Shown here in pieces: positions 37,872 to 46,591 of a stretch of 64,000 bases of DNA. Where the stretch lies: positions 1,583,501 to 1,647,500 of the forward strand of contig NZ_LR134318.1 of assembly GCF_900636825.1 (NCBI RefSeq), given 5' to 3'. Within the stretch, counting starts at the first letter, position 1, and each line of letters opens with the position of its first letter. The notes under the pieces are model-generated. The model was not told the DNA's origin. It did not search any database and saw only the letters and a program-made list of their open reading frames with translations. The stretch is from Pseudomonas fluorescens. GTDB lineage: Bacteria > Pseudomonadota > Gammaproteobacteria > Pseudomonadales > Pseudomonadaceae. The position numbers were made by a program, and so were the translations under genes.

Positions 37872-39149
37872 TGTAGAGACCGGTACATCCTTTACAAATT
37901 AGACCGGGGACATCGTTTACACCTTTACAGGCTTGCTACGCGTTTAGCGCCGTGTTCAAGCCTGCCTAAACAGTGGCTGCAAAGGTACAGCTCCCAAGCA
38001 TCATCTGCCACTTCCTTCAACGCGATGTCCTCTCCAATCAAAGCCTCTCCGAGAAAAATCAGCTGTCCTTTCCATTTGATTTCACCATTTGACCGAACCT
38101 TGCGTACTTCAACATCAGAGCCGTATTCAAGGGCAGGCAAGTGACCGGGATAAGCACGTTCCGACGGGCTATAGACCGAAGCTGGCGGTTTCATGCCCAG
38201 CGCGGTGTGGGGTCGGTGGTGGTTGAAGTCTTGGATGAAATCCTGAAAAGCCAGCTGCTGGCGCACAAGGTTTTCCGCAGGTGGCACCGCTGCCTTTAGC
38301 GTTCGATGCATCCGTTCATGTCGACCATTTTGGTCGGGACGGCCAGGCGTAATCGTTTCGACATGGATTCCAAGCCTGATGAACCAAACTGATAACTTCG
38401 AAAGTCGCGCCAGTCCTGTCGAGGCAAAAGGAGCGCCATTGTCAGTGCGGATCACATCCGGCAGCCCATATTCTCGAAAAGCCCACTCGAAGCCTTCCCG
38501 CGTCGGCGCGCCATGCGTACTGGGCAAAGCTCGACAGACGAATAAAAAGCGGCTCATCTGATCGGTAATGGTAAGCGGGTAGCACCAGTTACCGTCCTGC
38601 ATTTTGAACTGCCCTTTGTAATCAGCACACCAGGTCTGATTGGGCGCGTCGACCGGACGCAAATGCGTTGGCGCACGGGGACGTGGGGGATAAGGTCGTC
38701 GCGCCATGACCAAACCAGCTTTCTTCAACCACTCTCCGGCAGTACTCGCCGCCGGCCACTGGATATGCGGATCGGAAACGCGCAGGCGATCGATGATCTG
38801 TTTGGGCCCTCGATCGGGATGTTCGTTTTTCTTGGCAAACAACTTGGCAATGATTTCGTCGGAAGTTTGATGAGGGCAGTTCAGCGGCTTGCGCGACTGC
38901 TCTTTCAAACCATCAACGCCCAACGCTGCGTATCGGTCCAACCACTTGTCGATGGTAGGGCGGCTGACACCATACCGCCGGCTTAACTGGCTTTTGGTGT
39001 AGCTGCCGCTAAGCCAATCGCTGATTAACTTTACTCGTTGATCCATTGGGGACTCTTGTTTCCAGGGCATGGTCAGCACCTCCTGACCACGATTGATACC
39101 TGTAAACCATGTCCCCGGTCTCAAACGTAAAGGATGTATCCGGTTTTTA
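37872..39149 (-). mobile_element. IS481-family insertion sequence
   Basis: A 1278-bp element with imperfect terminal inverted repeats of about 45 bp; both ends contain ACCGG(A)TACATCCTTTAC and ACCGGGGACAT. It carries one transposase gene. The hexamer CCTCAC flanks both sides (37866-37871 and 39150-39155), which is a likely target-site duplication and places the ends. It inserted at the margin of the 168-bp repeat array described separately. Ends and duplication are read by eye. Confidence 0.85.
37925..39070 (-). CDS. IS481-family transposase
   Basis: A 381-residue DDE transposase. The N-terminus has a helix-turn-helix (YTKSQLSRRYGVSRPTIDKWLDRY, about residues 20-43). The integrase core has the acidic residues in WCADYKGQF (about 149), RTDNGAPF (about 206) and NGRHERMHRTLK (about 246), followed by the NHHRPHTALGMKPPASVY ending. 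I use the ATG at 39068-39070, preceded by AGGAGGT at 8 nt, instead of the longer frame. The frame is intact, so the element may be active. Confidence 0.9.
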   Translation of the reverse strand: MPWKQESPMDQRVKLISDWLSGSYTKSQLSRRYGVSRPTIDKWLDRYAALGVDGLKEQSRKPLNCPHQTSDEIIAKLFAKKNEHPDRGPKQIIDRLRVSDPHIQWPAASTAGEWLKKAGLVMARRPYPPRPRAPTHLRPVDAPNQTWCADYKGQFKMQDGNWCYPLTITDQMSRFLFVCRALPSTHGAPTREGFEWAFREYGLPDVIRTDNGAPFASTGLARLSKLSVWFIRLGIHVETITPGRPDQNGRHERMHRTLKAAVPPAENLVRQQLAFQDFIQDFNHHRPHTALGMKPPASVYSPSERAYPGHLPALEYGSDVEVRKVRSNGEIKWKGQLIFLGEALIGEDIALKEVADDAWELYLCSHCLGRLEHGAKRVASL

Positions 39150-39862
39150 CCTCACCCTAACCCTCTCCCAGAGGGAGAGGGGACTGATTGGGAGATGCTT
39201 TGGAGTTACACCGACCTGAGCGACCTTCGCTGAATCCAGAGTCGGGATACCGGACGTGTTGTTTCTGCGAGTCCATAATCGACCCGGTCTTTCACGTCGA
39301 TGCATTACGCCAGACACCTCGGTCAGCTCCCTCTCCCAGAGGGAGAGGGAGCTGATTGGGGGATGCTTTGGAGTTACACCGACCTGAGCGACCTTCGCTG
39401 AATCCAGAGTCGGGAACCCGGACGTGTTGTTTCTGCGAGTCCATAATCGACCCGGTCTTTCACGTCGATGCATTACGCCAGACACCTCGGTCAGCTCCCT
39501 CTCCCAGAGGGAGAGGGGACTGATTGGGAGATGCTTTGGAGTTACACCGACCTGAGCGACCTTCGCTGGATCCAGAGTCGGGATGCCGGACGTGTTGTTT
39601 CTCCGAGTCCATAATCGACCCGGTCTTTCACGTCGATGCATTACGCCAGACACCTCGGTCAGCTCCCTCTCCCAGAGGGAGAGGGGACTGATTGGGGGAT
39701 GCTTTGGAGTTACACCGACCTGAGCGACCTTCGCTGAATCCAGAGTCGGGGTACCGGACGTGTTGTTTCTGCGAGTCCATAATCGACCCGGTCTTTCACG
39801 TCGATGCATTACGCCAGACACCTCGGCAGCTCCCTCTCCCAGAGGGAGAGGGCTGGGGTGAG
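39150..39862. repeat. Tandem array of four 168-bp repeats bounded by palindromic ends
   Basis: A 168-bp unit (landmark TGGAGTTACACCGACC at 39201, 39369, 39537 and 39705) repeats four times with very few differences. Each unit starts with the palindrome CCCTCTCCCAGAGGGAGAGGG, and a final copy of it closes the array at 39832-39852. The outer ends (CCTCACCCTAACCC on the left, GGCTGGGGTGAGGG on the right) are themselves inverted, so the array looks like an expanded REP-type palindrome. Since 168 is a multiple of three, an apparent 224-codon frame runs through it on the minus strand, but this is most likely not a gene. Confidence 0.88.
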
Positions 39863-39869
39863 GGGCTTT

Positions 39870-41210
39870 TCAAGGCTGGACGATAACTCCCGGCACCAGC
39901 GGCAATTCCAGGCTCGCCACAAAGCCCCCCTGCGGATGATTGGCCAGCGTCAAACTCCCGCCATGCCGCTCTGCCGCGCGCTTGGCAATCGCCAGCCCCA
40001 AGCCATGGCCAGCAGCGGTTTGCCCCGGCGCCCGATAAAACGGCTCACCCAACTGGCTCAAATGCTCAGCCTGCACCCCCGGGCCATGATCGCGCACGCT
40101 GACGATGATTTTTTCGCCCTGCCGCGCGGCCTGCAGCTCGATCGGTAGATCCGGCGGATTGAAGCGCTGGGCATTGCGCAGCAGATTATCGACCGCCCGT
40201 TCGATCATCGTTGGCCAGCCTTTCAGATTGAGCTGCGGCTCGGCCTCCAGCCGTACGGTCTGCTCGGGCGAGCCCAGTTTCGCATCCTTTTGCAGCGCGG
40301 CGAGCAGCGCGTTCAGGTCGACGTTTTCCGCGCTGGCGTTGTCGGCATCCACGCGCGCCAGCACCAGAATTTCACTGATCAGTGCTTCGAGGCGATCGCA
40401 CTCTCGGGTCAGTCGCGGCCAGAGTTTCTCGCGTTCTTCAGGATTGGCGCGTTCCGCCAGGGCCAGGGCAATGCGTAGCCGTGCCAGTGGCGAACGCAAT
40501 TCATGGGACACGTCGCGCAGCAACTGACGCTGACTGCCAATCAGGCTTTGCAGACGCGCGCCCATGCGGTTGAAGTCGGTGGCAAGCACGCCGAATTCAT
40601 CGCGACGGTTGGCCAGTTTCGCCAGGCTGTTCTGTTGATAGGTGGTCTGTCCCAGGTCATGCACCGCGCCGCGCAAACGGCTGAGCGGACGGGTGATGGA
40701 GAACGTCACCAGCAGACTGAACAGGGTCAGCACCACCAGTGCGATGCCCAACGCACTCAATGGCCAGAGCAGACTGTCGCGGTGCCAGGCGTCAAGTTCC
40801 GGGTGCGGGATGCGATAGATGAAGAGGTAGGTGTCACCGGTCTTGTCACTGGTGAATTCGTCGGTCAGACGCCGCCACGGCAGGCGCCGGTCATCATTGT
40901 TCTGTCGAGCTTCGAACGCGGCGGCGCGGCGCGGGAAGGTGCCGCGCACCACTGGATCGCCGCTCTCGTTGAGCACTTGAACGTCGATGTGATATTGGCG
41001 TTTGCGTTGTTCAAGGATGTCCTGCGCGGCTTCCTCGCCTTGGGCTTCATAGGTCTGCGTCCATTCGCCGGCCAGGGTATTGAGGCCCGGATGGCGACTG
41101 AGAATCCACGCGTCCTGATTGAGCATATGCCCGAGCAGAATCGACAGGCCCGCGACCAGAGCGATGGCCAGCCAGAAACTCGCGAGAATACGCCAGAACA
41201 GTGAACGCAC
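39870..41210 (-). CDS. cpxS: CpxA/CpxS-like sensor histidine kinase
   Basis: A 446-residue membrane sensor kinase. Membrane helices at about 9-29 and 149-171 flank a periplasmic sensor domain. A HAMP linker follows (SITRPLSRLR), then the phospho-acceptor region RDVSHELRSPLARLR (His236) and an ATPase domain with N box NLLRNAQRF, G1 DHGPGV and G2 GHGLGLAIA. Together with the response regulator and a CpxP-like gene upstream, it matches the cpxR-(cpxP-like)-cpxS order of pseudomonads, an envelope stress system that also induces efflux genes. It is transcribed last in the cluster, after a REP element and a terminator-like hairpin. Confidence 0.85.
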   Translation of the reverse strand: MRSLFWRILASFWLAIALVAGLSILLGHMLNQDAWILSRHPGLNTLAGEWTQTYEAQGEEAAQDILEQRKRQYHIDVQVLNESGDPVVRGTFPRRAAAFEARQNNDDRRLPWRRLTDEFTSDKTGDTYLFIYRIPHPELDAWHRDSLLWPLSALGIALVVLTLFSLLVTFSITRPLSRLRGAVHDLGQTTYQQNSLAKLANRRDEFGVLATDFNRMGARLQSLIGSQRQLLRDVSHELRSPLARLRIALALAERANPEEREKLWPRLTRECDRLEALISEILVLARVDADNASAENVDLNALLAALQKDAKLGSPEQTVRLEAEPQLNLKGWPTMIERAVDNLLRNAQRFNPPDLPIELQAARQGEKIIVSVRDHGPGVQAEHLSQLGEPFYRAPGQTAAGHGLGLAIAKRAAERHGGSLTLANHPQGGFVASLELPLVPGVIVQP

Positions 41211-41240
41211 AGAAAGCCCTCAAAACGATGCAAAACCCCC

Positions 41241-41328
41241 TGCAGGAGCTGCCGCAGGCTGCGATCTTTTGATTTTGCTTTCGAAAAACAAGATCAAAAG
41301 ATCGCAGCCTGCGGCAGCTCCTACAGGG
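41241..41328. repeat. REP-like inverted pair, family 1
   Basis: Arms TGCAGGAGCTGCCGCAGGCT and complement lie between cpxS and the cpxP-like gene, inside the presumed operon. Confidence 0.88.
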
Positions 41329-41339
41329 TTGCGATGAAA

Positions 41340-41370
41340 ATAGACCCGACGGCGTTAACCGTCGGGTCCG
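41340..41370 (-). terminator. Terminator-like hairpin between the cpxP-like gene and cpxS
   Basis: A 10-bp perfect stem GACCCGACGG/CCGTCGGGTC with a 6-nt loop, followed on the minus strand by TATTTTC. It lies 11 bp after the cpxP-like stop codon and upstream of cpxS, so it could reduce cpxS expression relative to the first two genes. Confidence 0.7.
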
Positions 41371-41380
41371 GGTCAGAACA

Positions 41381-41833
41381 TTATTGCGCTTTTTGCGGCT
41401 GCTGCGCTTTCCAGGCCTTGAATTCGGCCCATTCGGCGCGACGTTCGGCGCGTTTTTTCTGGATCTGGTCGAACTGCTTCTGTTGCTCGGGTTTCAGCAG
41501 TGCGCGGACATCGGACTCGGCCTTCTTGTGGTTGGCAGCGATCTCGTCCTTCATGGCTTTCTGGTCAGCCGGCGAGAGTTTTTCCAGGTATTTGTCGACC
41601 ACCTGCTTACGCTCGTGCATCTGCTCGCCCATGATCTTGCGGATCTGCTCGCGCTGTTCGCGGGACAGGTCGAGCTGGCTGTACGGGCCTTTGCCGTGCA
41701 TGCCGCCGTGCATCTGACCACCGTGACGCGGGCCGTCGAGCGGGCCACCCATCGGACCGCCATCTTGCGGCATCGCCATAGCGACGGTTGGCAGAGCGGC
41801 AGCGAACATCAGAGCGATAAGAGTCTTGCGCAT
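41381..41833 (-). CDS. Spy/CpxP-like periplasmic protein
   Basis: A 150-residue protein with a signal peptide (MRKTLIALMFAAALPTVAMA). After a Gly/His/Met-rich stretch (residues 24-48), the helical core carries LTxxQ-type motifs, seen as LDLSREQREQIRKIM (about 54) and LLKPEQQKQFDQI (about 117). Members are periplasmic chaperones or feedback inhibitors of Cpx sensor kinases. The His/Met-rich start could bind copper or similar metals. It lies between cpxR and cpxS, as in other pseudomonads. Confidence 0.85.
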   Translation of the reverse strand: MRKTLIALMFAAALPTVAMAMPQDGGPMGGPLDGPRHGGQMHGGMHGKGPYSQLDLSREQREQIRKIMGEQMHERKQVVDKYLEKLSPADQKAMKDEIAANHKKAESDVRALLKPEQQKQFDQIQKKRAERRAEWAEFKAWKAQQPQKAQ

Positions 41834-41961
41834 GGTGTATCTCCTTGTCTCGTTCCCGGTACGTTCCGGATGAGTTCAGATTACGCAGATCAAGGTCAGC
41901 GGCGGTCAGCGCAGCGTAAAGCTTCGGTAAAGACCCTTCGGTCCCGCCCTTACACATATCC

Positions 41962-42048
41962 CTGTAGGAGCTGCGGAAGGCTGCGATCTTTTGATTTCGC
42001 TTTTAAAAAACAGATCAAAAGATCGCAGCCTTCGGCAGCTCCTACAGG
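41962..42048. repeat. REP-like inverted pair, family 1
   Basis: Arms TGTAGGAGCTGCGGAAGGCT and complement lie between cpxR and the cpxP-like gene, the second such element within this cluster. Confidence 0.88.
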
Positions 42049-42062
42049 ATCTCGTGTGCGGC

Positions 42063-42740
42063 TCAGAGGCTGTAGTAATAGCCGCGGCTGCGCAGGGCGA
42101 CGATGCGCGGACGGCCGTCGGGGTGGGAGCCGATCTTCTTGCGCAGGTTGCTGACGTGCATGTCGAGGCTGCGGTCGTACAGGGTCAACTTGCGGCCGAG
42201 GGCCAGTTGCGCCAGTTCCTGTTTGTCCAGCGGCTCGCCGGGCTGTTTGAGCAGGGCTTCCAGCAGGCGGCTTTCAGAAACAGTCAGGGTCAGTTCTTTT
42301 TCGTCGATGCTGACCACGCCGCGCACCGGGCTGAAACTCAAATCACCCAGTTCCAGCTGCGTCGACACGGCGGCGGGATGGCTGCGGCGCAACACCGCGC
42401 GCAGGCGTGCAGTCAGTTCGCGCGGGTCGCAAGGTTTGGCCAGATAGTCATCGGCGCCCAGTTCGAGGCCGAGGATACGGTCCAGCGGTTCGCCGCGCGC
42501 CGAGAGCATCAGCACCGGCAGATCGGCATGGTCGTTGCGCAATTGCTTGAGCAGTTCCAGACCGCTGCCATCGGGCAGCATCACGTCCAGCACCACCGCC
42601 GCCGGGGCGGTTTCGGCCAAGGCTTTGCGGGCGCTCTGGCCGTCGTGGCAGGCGCGCACCTGGAAGCCTTCCTGGCTCAACCAGCTACTCAGGAGTTCGC
42701 ACAACTCCTGGTCATCATCAATCAGTAACAGCTCGCTCAT
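42063..42740 (-). CDS. cpxR: CpxR-like response regulator
   Basis: A 225-residue OmpR/PhoB-type response regulator. The receiver domain has the acidic cluster DDD (8-10), phospho-acceptor Asp52 in VVLDVMLPDGSG and the conserved Lys in YLAKPCDPREL (about 104). The winged helix C-terminal domain is complete (TVSESRLLEALLKQPGEPLDKQEL... LRKKIGSHPDGRPRIVALRSRGYYY). It heads the cpxR-cpxP-cpxS cluster and likely activates its own transcript. Confidence 0.87.
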   Translation of the reverse strand: MSELLLIDDDQELCELLSSWLSQEGFQVRACHDGQSARKALAETAPAAVVLDVMLPDGSGLELLKQLRNDHADLPVLMLSARGEPLDRILGLELGADDYLAKPCDPRELTARLRAVLRRSHPAAVSTQLELGDLSFSPVRGVVSIDEKELTLTVSESRLLEALLKQPGEPLDKQELAQLALGRKLTLYDRSLDMHVSNLRKKIGSHPDGRPRIVALRSRGYYYSL

Positions 42741-42747
42741 GACTCAC

Positions 42748-43158
42748 TCAATTTAGCCATTGCCGACGTTTTCGGCTTGCACCACTGGCAAAGATACCGC
42801 AGAGCAGCGCCAATAGCGCTACCCCGGCACCAGTGACGAACCACTGTTGCTGATCGGTCAACAAGCGCGGCAGCGGACTGGCCTGGGCTTCCTTGAGTTG
42901 CAGCTTGAGGCGCTGGTTCTCCTGGCGTAGCCGGGCGAGTTGGGCGCTTTCGCGCGTGTTGTCGGCATTCTGCAGTTGTTTGTTCAGTTCTTCCCGCTGC
43001 TGTTCACTGGCCTTGAGGCGCTGTTGCAGCTCGGTGATCTGGCTGCCGGCACTCAGTGACAATGGCGTAGAGCTGCCACCTTCGGTGGTTTCCTCACCAT
43101 GGGCGGGGGCCATGATCGACAACGTGAGCAACATCAGACACAACGGACCCTTGCGCAT
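42748..43158 (-). CDS. Small secreted or anchored coiled-coil protein
   Basis: A 136-residue protein with a signal peptide (MRKGPLCLMLLTLSIMAPAHG), a Ser/Thr-rich link, a coiled coil at about 45-95 (ITELQQRLKASEQQREELNKQ...) and one transmembrane helix near the end (about 105-127), followed by RKRRQWLN. This is the C-terminal layout of the SH3/YgiM-type family, but no SH3 domain is present. I start at 43158, with a GGAAGCAGGTG site upstream. It lies just upstream of cpxR on the same strand (7-bp gap), so it may be part of the Cpx transcript. Function unknown. Confidence 0.68.
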   Translation of the reverse strand: MRKGPLCLMLLTLSIMAPAHGEETTEGGSSTPLSLSAGSQITELQQRLKASEQQREELNKQLQNADNTRESAQLARLRQENQRLKLQLKEAQASPLPRLLTDQQQWFVTGAGVALLALLCGIFASGASRKRRQWLN

Positions 43159-43266
43159 CGCGACACCTGCTTCCAAATGGTTATTGGGCAGGTTGTCGGC
43201 AGGCAAACGAGAATAATGAGCGATTGAGAGCACGATGAACCGAGAAGGTTCATCGTGCGCAAGGAC

Positions 43267-43566
43267 TTAAGGCAGGACTTGCTTGAACGGCTTGACGATC
43301 ACGTTGGCGTAGACACCGGCGGCGATGTACGGATCGGCATCAGCCCAGGCCTGGGCGGCGCTCAGGGAGTCGAACTCGGCAACGATCAGGCTGCCGGTGA
43401 ACCCCGCTGCGCCCGGATCATTGCTGTCGACAGCCGGGTGAGGGCCGGCCAATACGATGCGGCCTTCGGCCTTGAGCGCTTGCAGGCGTTCCAGATGGGC
43501 AGGGCGCGCGGCGAGGCGGGCTTCGAGCGAGTTGGCGACGTCGGTGGCAATGATGGCGTAGAGCAT
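43267..43566 (-). CDS. yciI: YciI-family protein
   Basis: A 99-residue YciI-like protein with ferredoxin-like alpha/beta fold. The start [31 protein letters not shown], the active-site-like [25 protein letters not shown] (about 58-82) and the C-terminal [16 protein letters not shown] are family hallmarks. Related proteins have been proposed to be dehydrochlorinase-like or muconolactone isomerase-like. The role of YciI itself is unsettled. It follows yciB by 1 bp and is probably cotranscribed with it, a conserved pairing. Confidence 0.88.
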   Translation of the reverse strand: MLYAIIATDVANSLEARLAARPAHLERLQALKAEGRIVLAGPHPAVDSNDPGAAGFTGSLIVAEFDSLSAAQAWADADPYIAAGVYANVIVKPFKQVLP

Positions 43567-43567
43567 G

Positions 43568-44164
43568 TCAGTCCTCGGTTTTTGGTGTTGTGGTATCGGC
43601 GTCGTGCAGATGACGCGACAGGTAAATGCCCTGTGCGACCAGGAACAACACTGTCATGCCCAGACTGCCGAAAACCTTGAAGTCCACCCAGATGCTCTGG
43701 AAGGTGAAGGCAACGAACAGATTCGCCGCGCCGCAGAACAGGAAGAAGGCAATCCAGGCGATGTTCAGGCGCGTCCAGACCGGATCCGGCAGGGTCAGCG
43801 CGTGGCCCATGATGCGTTTGATCAGCAGGCGGTCACCGATGAAATGACTGCCGATGAAGGCGATCGCGAACAACCAGTTGACCACCGGCGCTTTCCATTT
43901 CAGGAAGGTCTCGCTGTGGAAAGCCAGCGTGAGGCTACCGAATACCAGACAGGCGATCAGGGTCAGCCATTGGCTTTTTTCCAGCTTGCGCTGTTTGATG
44001 AACAGCGCGCCGTACACCACCAGAGAACTGATGATCAGCATCGCCGTCGCACTGTAAATACCGCCTACAGTCACTTCATGGCCGGCGATGTCGACGACCC
44101 GTGGATCAAGTTTGTAAACGATGAAGAACAGCAGAAGCGGGATGAAATCGATGAATTGTTTCAC
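43568..44164 (-). CDS. yciB: Inner membrane septation protein YciB
   Basis: A 198-residue inner membrane protein of the YciB/IspZ family, linked to cell division and envelope biogenesis. The family start (M)[18 protein letters not shown] is present, here with a GTG start codon at 44162-44164, which I prefer over the upstream ATG at 44203. Five or six membrane segments are predicted, with [13 protein letters not shown] and [13 protein letters not shown] landmarks. It is divergent from the PHP-domain exonuclease gene, as in other proteobacteria. Confidence 0.9.
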   Translation of the reverse strand: MKQFIDFIPLLLFFIVYKLDPRVVDIAGHEVTVGGIYSATAMLIISSLVVYGALFIKQRKLEKSQWLTLIACLVFGSLTLAFHSETFLKWKAPVVNWLFAIAFIGSHFIGDRLLIKRIMGHALTLPDPVWTRLNIAWIAFFLFCGAANLFVAFTFQSIWVDFKVFGSLGMTVLFLVAQGIYLSRHLHDADTTTPKTED

Positions 44165-44251
44165 AGTGAGAGCCAGAAGCTGGATGTGGCGGCATAATAA
44201 CAAACATATGGGCGCGCGATAGCGCCAGCTGATTTGAGGTTACAACTCCCC

Positions 44252-45115
44252 GTGAATGTCGATTTGCACTGCCACAGCACGGCCTCCGATGGCGCCCTGG
44301 CGCCTGCGGTTCTGGTTGCGCGTGCGTTTGAAAACGGCGTGCGAGTCCTGGCGTTGACCGACCATGACACCCTCGAAGGCCTCGCCGAAGCGCGTACGGC
44401 TGCCCATGCGCTGGGTATGCAACTGGTCAACGGCGTCGAATTATCGTGCACCTGGGGCGGGGCGACCATTCATGTGCTCGGCTACGGTTTCGATGTCAAT
44501 GCCGCGCCGTTGGTCGAGGCGATCGCGAAATTGCACGATGGCCGCTGGCTGCGGTCGGAAGAAATAAGCCGCAAGCTCGCCCTCAAGGGCATGCCCGGCG
44601 CCCTCGACGGCGCCAGGCAAGTCCAGCAGGAGCTGGGCGACAGCGGCAATGCACCGGCCCGTCCGCATTTCGCTGACTGGATGGTGCGCGAAGGGTTTGT
44701 AAAGGATCGCGCCGAGGCGTTTCGCAAATGGCTCGGCGCCGGCAAGCTGGGTGACGTCAAGTTGCACTGGCCGACCCTCGAAGACACCGTCGGCACCCTG
44801 CGCGCCGCTGGCGCCTGGGTCAGTCTGGCGCATCCGTGGCACTACGATTTCACCCGTAGCAAACGCCGCAAGCTGATTGCCGACTATATTCAAGCAGGCG
44901 GGCATGCAATCGAGGTGGTCAATGGCCATCAACCCGCAGAACAGGTCGGCAGCCTGGCGATTCTTGCCCGTGAGTTCGGTCTGCTGGTCAGCGCCGGCAG
45001 TGACTTCCATGGCCCTGGCGGCTGGTCTGAGATCGGCCAGTACCGGCCGGTTCCCGAGGACCTTCCACCCCTGTGGTGTCGGTTCAAACATGACACAGAT
45101 ATTGCCGCCGTCTGA
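44252..45115 (+). CDS. PHP-domain 5'-3' exoribonuclease (RNase AM/YciV)
   Basis: A 287-residue PHP-domain phosphoesterase of the TrpH/YciV type, shown in E. coli to be a 5'-3' exoribonuclease on short RNA ends. Metal-binding motifs are complete: DLHCHSTASDG (about 4-14), LTDHDTLEG (about 36), an active-site E in NGVELSC, AHPWHYDF (about 193) and SDFHGPGG (about 250). The GTG at 44252 is preferred over the TTG at 44234 because it gives the typical MNVDLHCHSTASDG start and the sequence TGAGGT lies upstream. It is the first of four plus-strand genes through scpB. Confidence 0.88.
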   Translation: MNVDLHCHSTASDGALAPAVLVARAFENGVRVLALTDHDTLEGLAEARTAAHALGMQLVNGVELSCTWGGATIHVLGYGFDVNAAPLVEAIAKLHDGRWLRSEEISRKLALKGMPGALDGARQVQQELGDSGNAPARPHFADWMVREGFVKDRAEAFRKWLGAGKLGDVKLHWPTLEDTVGTLRAAGAWVSLAHPWHYDFTRSKRRKLIADYIQAGGHAIEVVNGHQPAEQVGSLAILAREFGLLVSAGSDFHGPGGWSEIGQYRPVPEDLPPLWCRFKHDTDIAAV

Positions 45116-45128
45116 ACAGGTAGAGAAC

Positions 45129-45758
45129 GTGAGTCAATTTTTCCAGATACATCCGGAAAACCCGCAAGCGCGCCTGATCAAACAGGCGGTCGAGATCATC
45201 CGCAAGGGCGGGGTGGTGGTTTATCCCACGGACTCTTCCTACGCTATCGGTTGCCAGATCGGCGACAAGACCGCGATCGAGCGTGTGCGTCGCCTGCGTC
45301 AGCTCGATGAAAAGCATAACTTCGCGCTGATCTGCAGCGATCTGTCGCAACTGGGCAATTACGCGAAGATCGACACTGGCACCTTTCGTATCCTCAAAGC
45401 GCACCTGCCGGGGCCTTACACCTTCATTCTCAACGCCACGCGCGAAGTGCCACGGCTGCTCCTGCATCCGAAAAAACGCACCATCGGTCTGCGCGTGCCG
45501 AGCCATCCGATTGCCTTGGCGCTGTTGGCCGAGCTGGGCGAGCCGCTGATGAGCGTGACGCTGATCATGCCCGGCGATGAAGATCCGCTGAGCGATCCGT
45601 ACGAAATGCGTCAATTGCTCGAACATCAAGTGGACTTGATCATTGACGGCGGCTTCGGCGGGATCAAGGCGTCCACGGTGGTCGATCTGACCGGGGATGA
45701 TCCCGAGGTCGTGCGCGTGGGTTGCGGCGATCCGACGCCATTCATGGTCGAGGCCTGA
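45129..45758 (+). CDS. yciO: YciO/Sua5/YrdC-family protein
   Basis: A 209-residue YrdC-fold protein of the YciO branch. The YrdC fold binds ATP and carbamoyl-AMP precursors in tRNA threonylcarbamoyladenosine synthesis, but YciO members are distinct from the essential TsaC and their exact role is less clear. The KxR/SxN-type motif is YPTDSSYAIGC (about 34) with the KHNFALIC and GLRVPSHPIALAL (about 122) signatures. The start codon is GTG at 45129, placed by family length. It overlaps nothing and ends directly at the scpA start, so it is in the same operon. Confidence 0.85.
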   Translation: MSQFFQIHPENPQARLIKQAVEIIRKGGVVVYPTDSSYAIGCQIGDKTAIERVRRLRQLDEKHNFALICSDLSQLGNYAKIDTGTFRILKAHLPGPYTFILNATREVPRLLLHPKKRTIGLRVPSHPIALALLAELGEPLMSVTLIMPGDEDPLSDPYEMRQLLEHQVDLIIDGGFGGIKASTVVDLTGDDPEVVRVGCGDPTPFMVEA

Positions 45759-46580
45759 ATGTCCGCAGTGGAACCCGTCGTCGATCCCCAGGCCGGCGCT
45801 CAGCAGGAGCTGCCGTTCGCCATGGTCTACGGCCAGGCAGTCCTGGAAATGCCGCTGGACCTGTACATTCCGCCGGATGCGCTGGAAGTCTTTCTTGAAG
45901 CCTTCGAAGGCCCGCTCGACCTGCTGCTCTACCTGATCCGCAAACAGAACATCAACATCCTCGACATCCCGGTGGCGGAAATCACCCGGCAGTACATGGG
46001 CTATGTCGAGTTGATGCAGTCGGTGCGCCTGGAACTGGCCGCCGAGTATCTGGTAATGGCGGCGATGCTCGCCGAGATCAAATCGCGCATGCTCCTGCCG
46101 CGCGCCGAAACCGTCGAAGACGAAGAAGACGACCCGCGCGCGGAACTGATCCGCCGTCTGCAGGAATACGAACGCTTCAAGGCTGCCGCCGAAGGTATCG
46201 ACGGCTTGAGCCGGGTCGGCCGCGATGTGATTGTGCCCAAGCTCGACGCCCCGGAAGCGCGGGCGCGCAAGCTGCTGCCGGATGTCGCGCTGGAAGAAAT
46301 CCTGATGTGCATGGCCGACGTGCTGCGCCGTGGCGACATGTTCGAAAGCCACCAGGTCAGCCGCGAGGCACTGTCCACCCGCGAGCGCATGAGCGATGTG
46401 CTGGAACGGCTCAAGGGCGGCGGTTTCGTGCCGTTTGTCGAGCTGTTCACCGCCGAAGAAGGTCGCCTCGGGGTCGTGGTGACCTTTATGGCGATCCTTG
46501 AACTGGTCAAGGAATCTTTGGTCGAGCTGGTGCAGAATGAGCCGTTCGCCGCGATCCACGTGCGAGCCCGAGCCGAATAA
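45759..46580 (+). CDS. scpA: Segregation and condensation protein A
   Basis: A 273-residue kleisin subunit that bridges SMC heads in chromosome condensation and segregation. The N-terminal core FLEAFEGPLDLLLYLIRKQNINILDIPVAEITRQYMGYVEL (about 45-85) is the family signature. A helical middle and a winged-helix C-terminus (DVLERLKGGGFVPFVELFTAEE) follow. Its ATG directly abuts the stop codon of yciO. An extra N-terminal extension of about 40 residues before the core is usual in pseudomonads. Confidence 0.92.
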   Translation: MSAVEPVVDPQAGAQQELPFAMVYGQAVLEMPLDLYIPPDALEVFLEAFEGPLDLLLYLIRKQNINILDIPVAEITRQYMGYVELMQSVRLELAAEYLVMAAMLAEIKSRMLLPRAETVEDEEDDPRAELIRRLQEYERFKAAAEGIDGLSRVGRDVIVPKLDAPEARARKLLPDVALEEILMCMADVLRRGDMFESHQVSREALSTRERMSDVLERLKGGGFVPFVELFTAEEGRLGVVVTFMAILELVKESLVELVQNEPFAAIHVRARAE

Positions 46581-46591
46581 CGAGTCCAAAC

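Noticed and set aside
39147..39821. 224-codon minus-strand frame made of four 56-residue repeats
   Set aside because: It comes from translating the 168-bp repeat array, and the palindromic REP ends give the phrase PLSLWERVRVR, often seen as a spurious translation of such intergenic elements. No ribosome site or domain supports it.
39150..39862. Possible CRISPR array
   Set aside because: Units are directly adjacent 168-bp repeats, not short repeats with unique spacers, and there are no cas genes nearby.
45084..46589. 501-codon minus-strand frame across yciO and scpA
   Set aside because: Antisense to two genes with clear family motifs; a shadow of high-GC coding sequence.
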